From contig WQVW01000109.1 of assembly GCA_009785655.1 (NCBI GenBank), positions 1-5,904 of the forward strand: a stretch of 5,904 bases of DNA, given 5' to 3'. A program made the position numbers and the translations under genes. How positions within the stretch are numbered: the first letter of the stretch is position 1; each line of letters opens with the position of its first letter. This document shows positions 5,776-5,904 of the stretch, in pieces. Below the pieces are notes generated by a model. It did no database searches and was not told the DNA's origin. It saw only the letters and a program-made list of their open reading frames with translations. The DNA comes from Oscillospiraceae bacterium. GTDB lineage: Bacteria; Bacillota; Clostridia; Oscillospirales; Oscillospiraceae.

Positions 5776-5904
5776 ATGAGCAAAAAGGTCTATGAATACG
5801 ACACCGTCATTCAATCCTCCGCTATCGGTAAAGGCGGTGCGTATGTGTCGTTTCCGTATGATATCCGCACGGAGTTTGGTAAAGGCCGGGTGAAAGTCCA
5901 CGCC
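5776..5904 (+). CDS. DUF1905-domain protein, N-terminal part (3' end outside window)
   Basis: The frame is open from ATG 5776 to the window end and shows 43 residues beginning MSKKVYEYDTVIQ. The core GKGGAYVSFPYDI (18-30), TEFGKGRVKVHA (32-43), with its 'G-x-Y-V-x-x-P-x-D-I/V' then 'E-F-G-K-G-R-V-K-V' pattern, is the signature of the DUF1905 family (PF08922), a small beta-barrel-like domain of unknown function. Family proteins are either about 100 residues or carry a C-terminal YdeI/OmpD-associated domain; the window ends before this can be decided. The site GAGGTGA (5766-5772) precedes the start with 6 bases between GAGG and ATG, so the start is firm. It is collinear with the MFS gene but 209 bases away, with a possible promoter of its own. 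Confidence 0.85.
   Translation, partial: MSKKVYEYDTVIQSSAIGKGGAYVSFPYDIRTEFGKGRVKVHA

Noticed and set aside
1..5904. CRISPR arrays, insertion sequences, tRNA or rRNA genes, phage or defence modules
   Set aside because: No regularly spaced repeats, transposase frames, cloverleaf-like stretches or defence-type domains were seen; the window is almost fully occupied by ordinary metabolic, transport and regulatory genes.

Overview
The window looks like chromosomal DNA of a fermentative anaerobe, most likely a clostridial-type Firmicute. The reasons are purine-rich Shine-Dalgarno sites, sigma-A-type promoters with 17-base spacers, Rho-independent hairpin terminators, the tail of a probable aldehyde ferredoxin oxidoreductase, and a fermentative D-lactate dehydrogenase. 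The genus cannot be fixed from this sequence.

Layout. Bases 1-330 hold the 3' end of a plus-strand gene that resembles the C-terminus of the tungsten/molybdopterin aldehyde ferredoxin oxidoreductase family, closed by tandem TAA stops and a strong terminator (346-384). Next is a stand-alone plus-strand AraC/GyrI-like regulator (460-1371). A perfect 14-bp hairpin (1374-1405) separates it from the convergent minus-strand block. Read in transcription order, that block is ldhA (4215-3217), an MBL-fold hydrolase (3125-2445) and an alpha/beta-hydrolase esterase (2333-1473). The three genes are collinear, but the MBL gene and the esterase gene each have a recognisable sigma-A-type promoter directly upstream, so they are probably not a simple single-promoter operon. 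Divergent from ldhA, with its own good promoter, is an MFS transporter (4355-5566). After a 209-base leader region containing competing inverted repeats, a DUF1905-domain gene begins at 5776 and runs off the window.

How the genes might work together. LdhA makes D-lactate from pyruvate and regenerates NAD+. The MBL hydrolase and the esterase belong to superfamilies that include thioester hydrolases (glyoxalase II and S-formylglutathione hydrolase respectively), and the first gene probably oxidises aldehydes. A shared theme of aldehyde or electrophile handling is possible but is only an inference; each family also has many unrelated members.

I saw no CRISPR array, insertion sequence, tRNA, rRNA, phage gene or recognisable defence system, and no clear evidence of a new multi-gene system. 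The most useful new observations are the promoter that fixes the esterase start, a possible internal translation start in the AraC/GyrI regulator, and the leader of the last gene.
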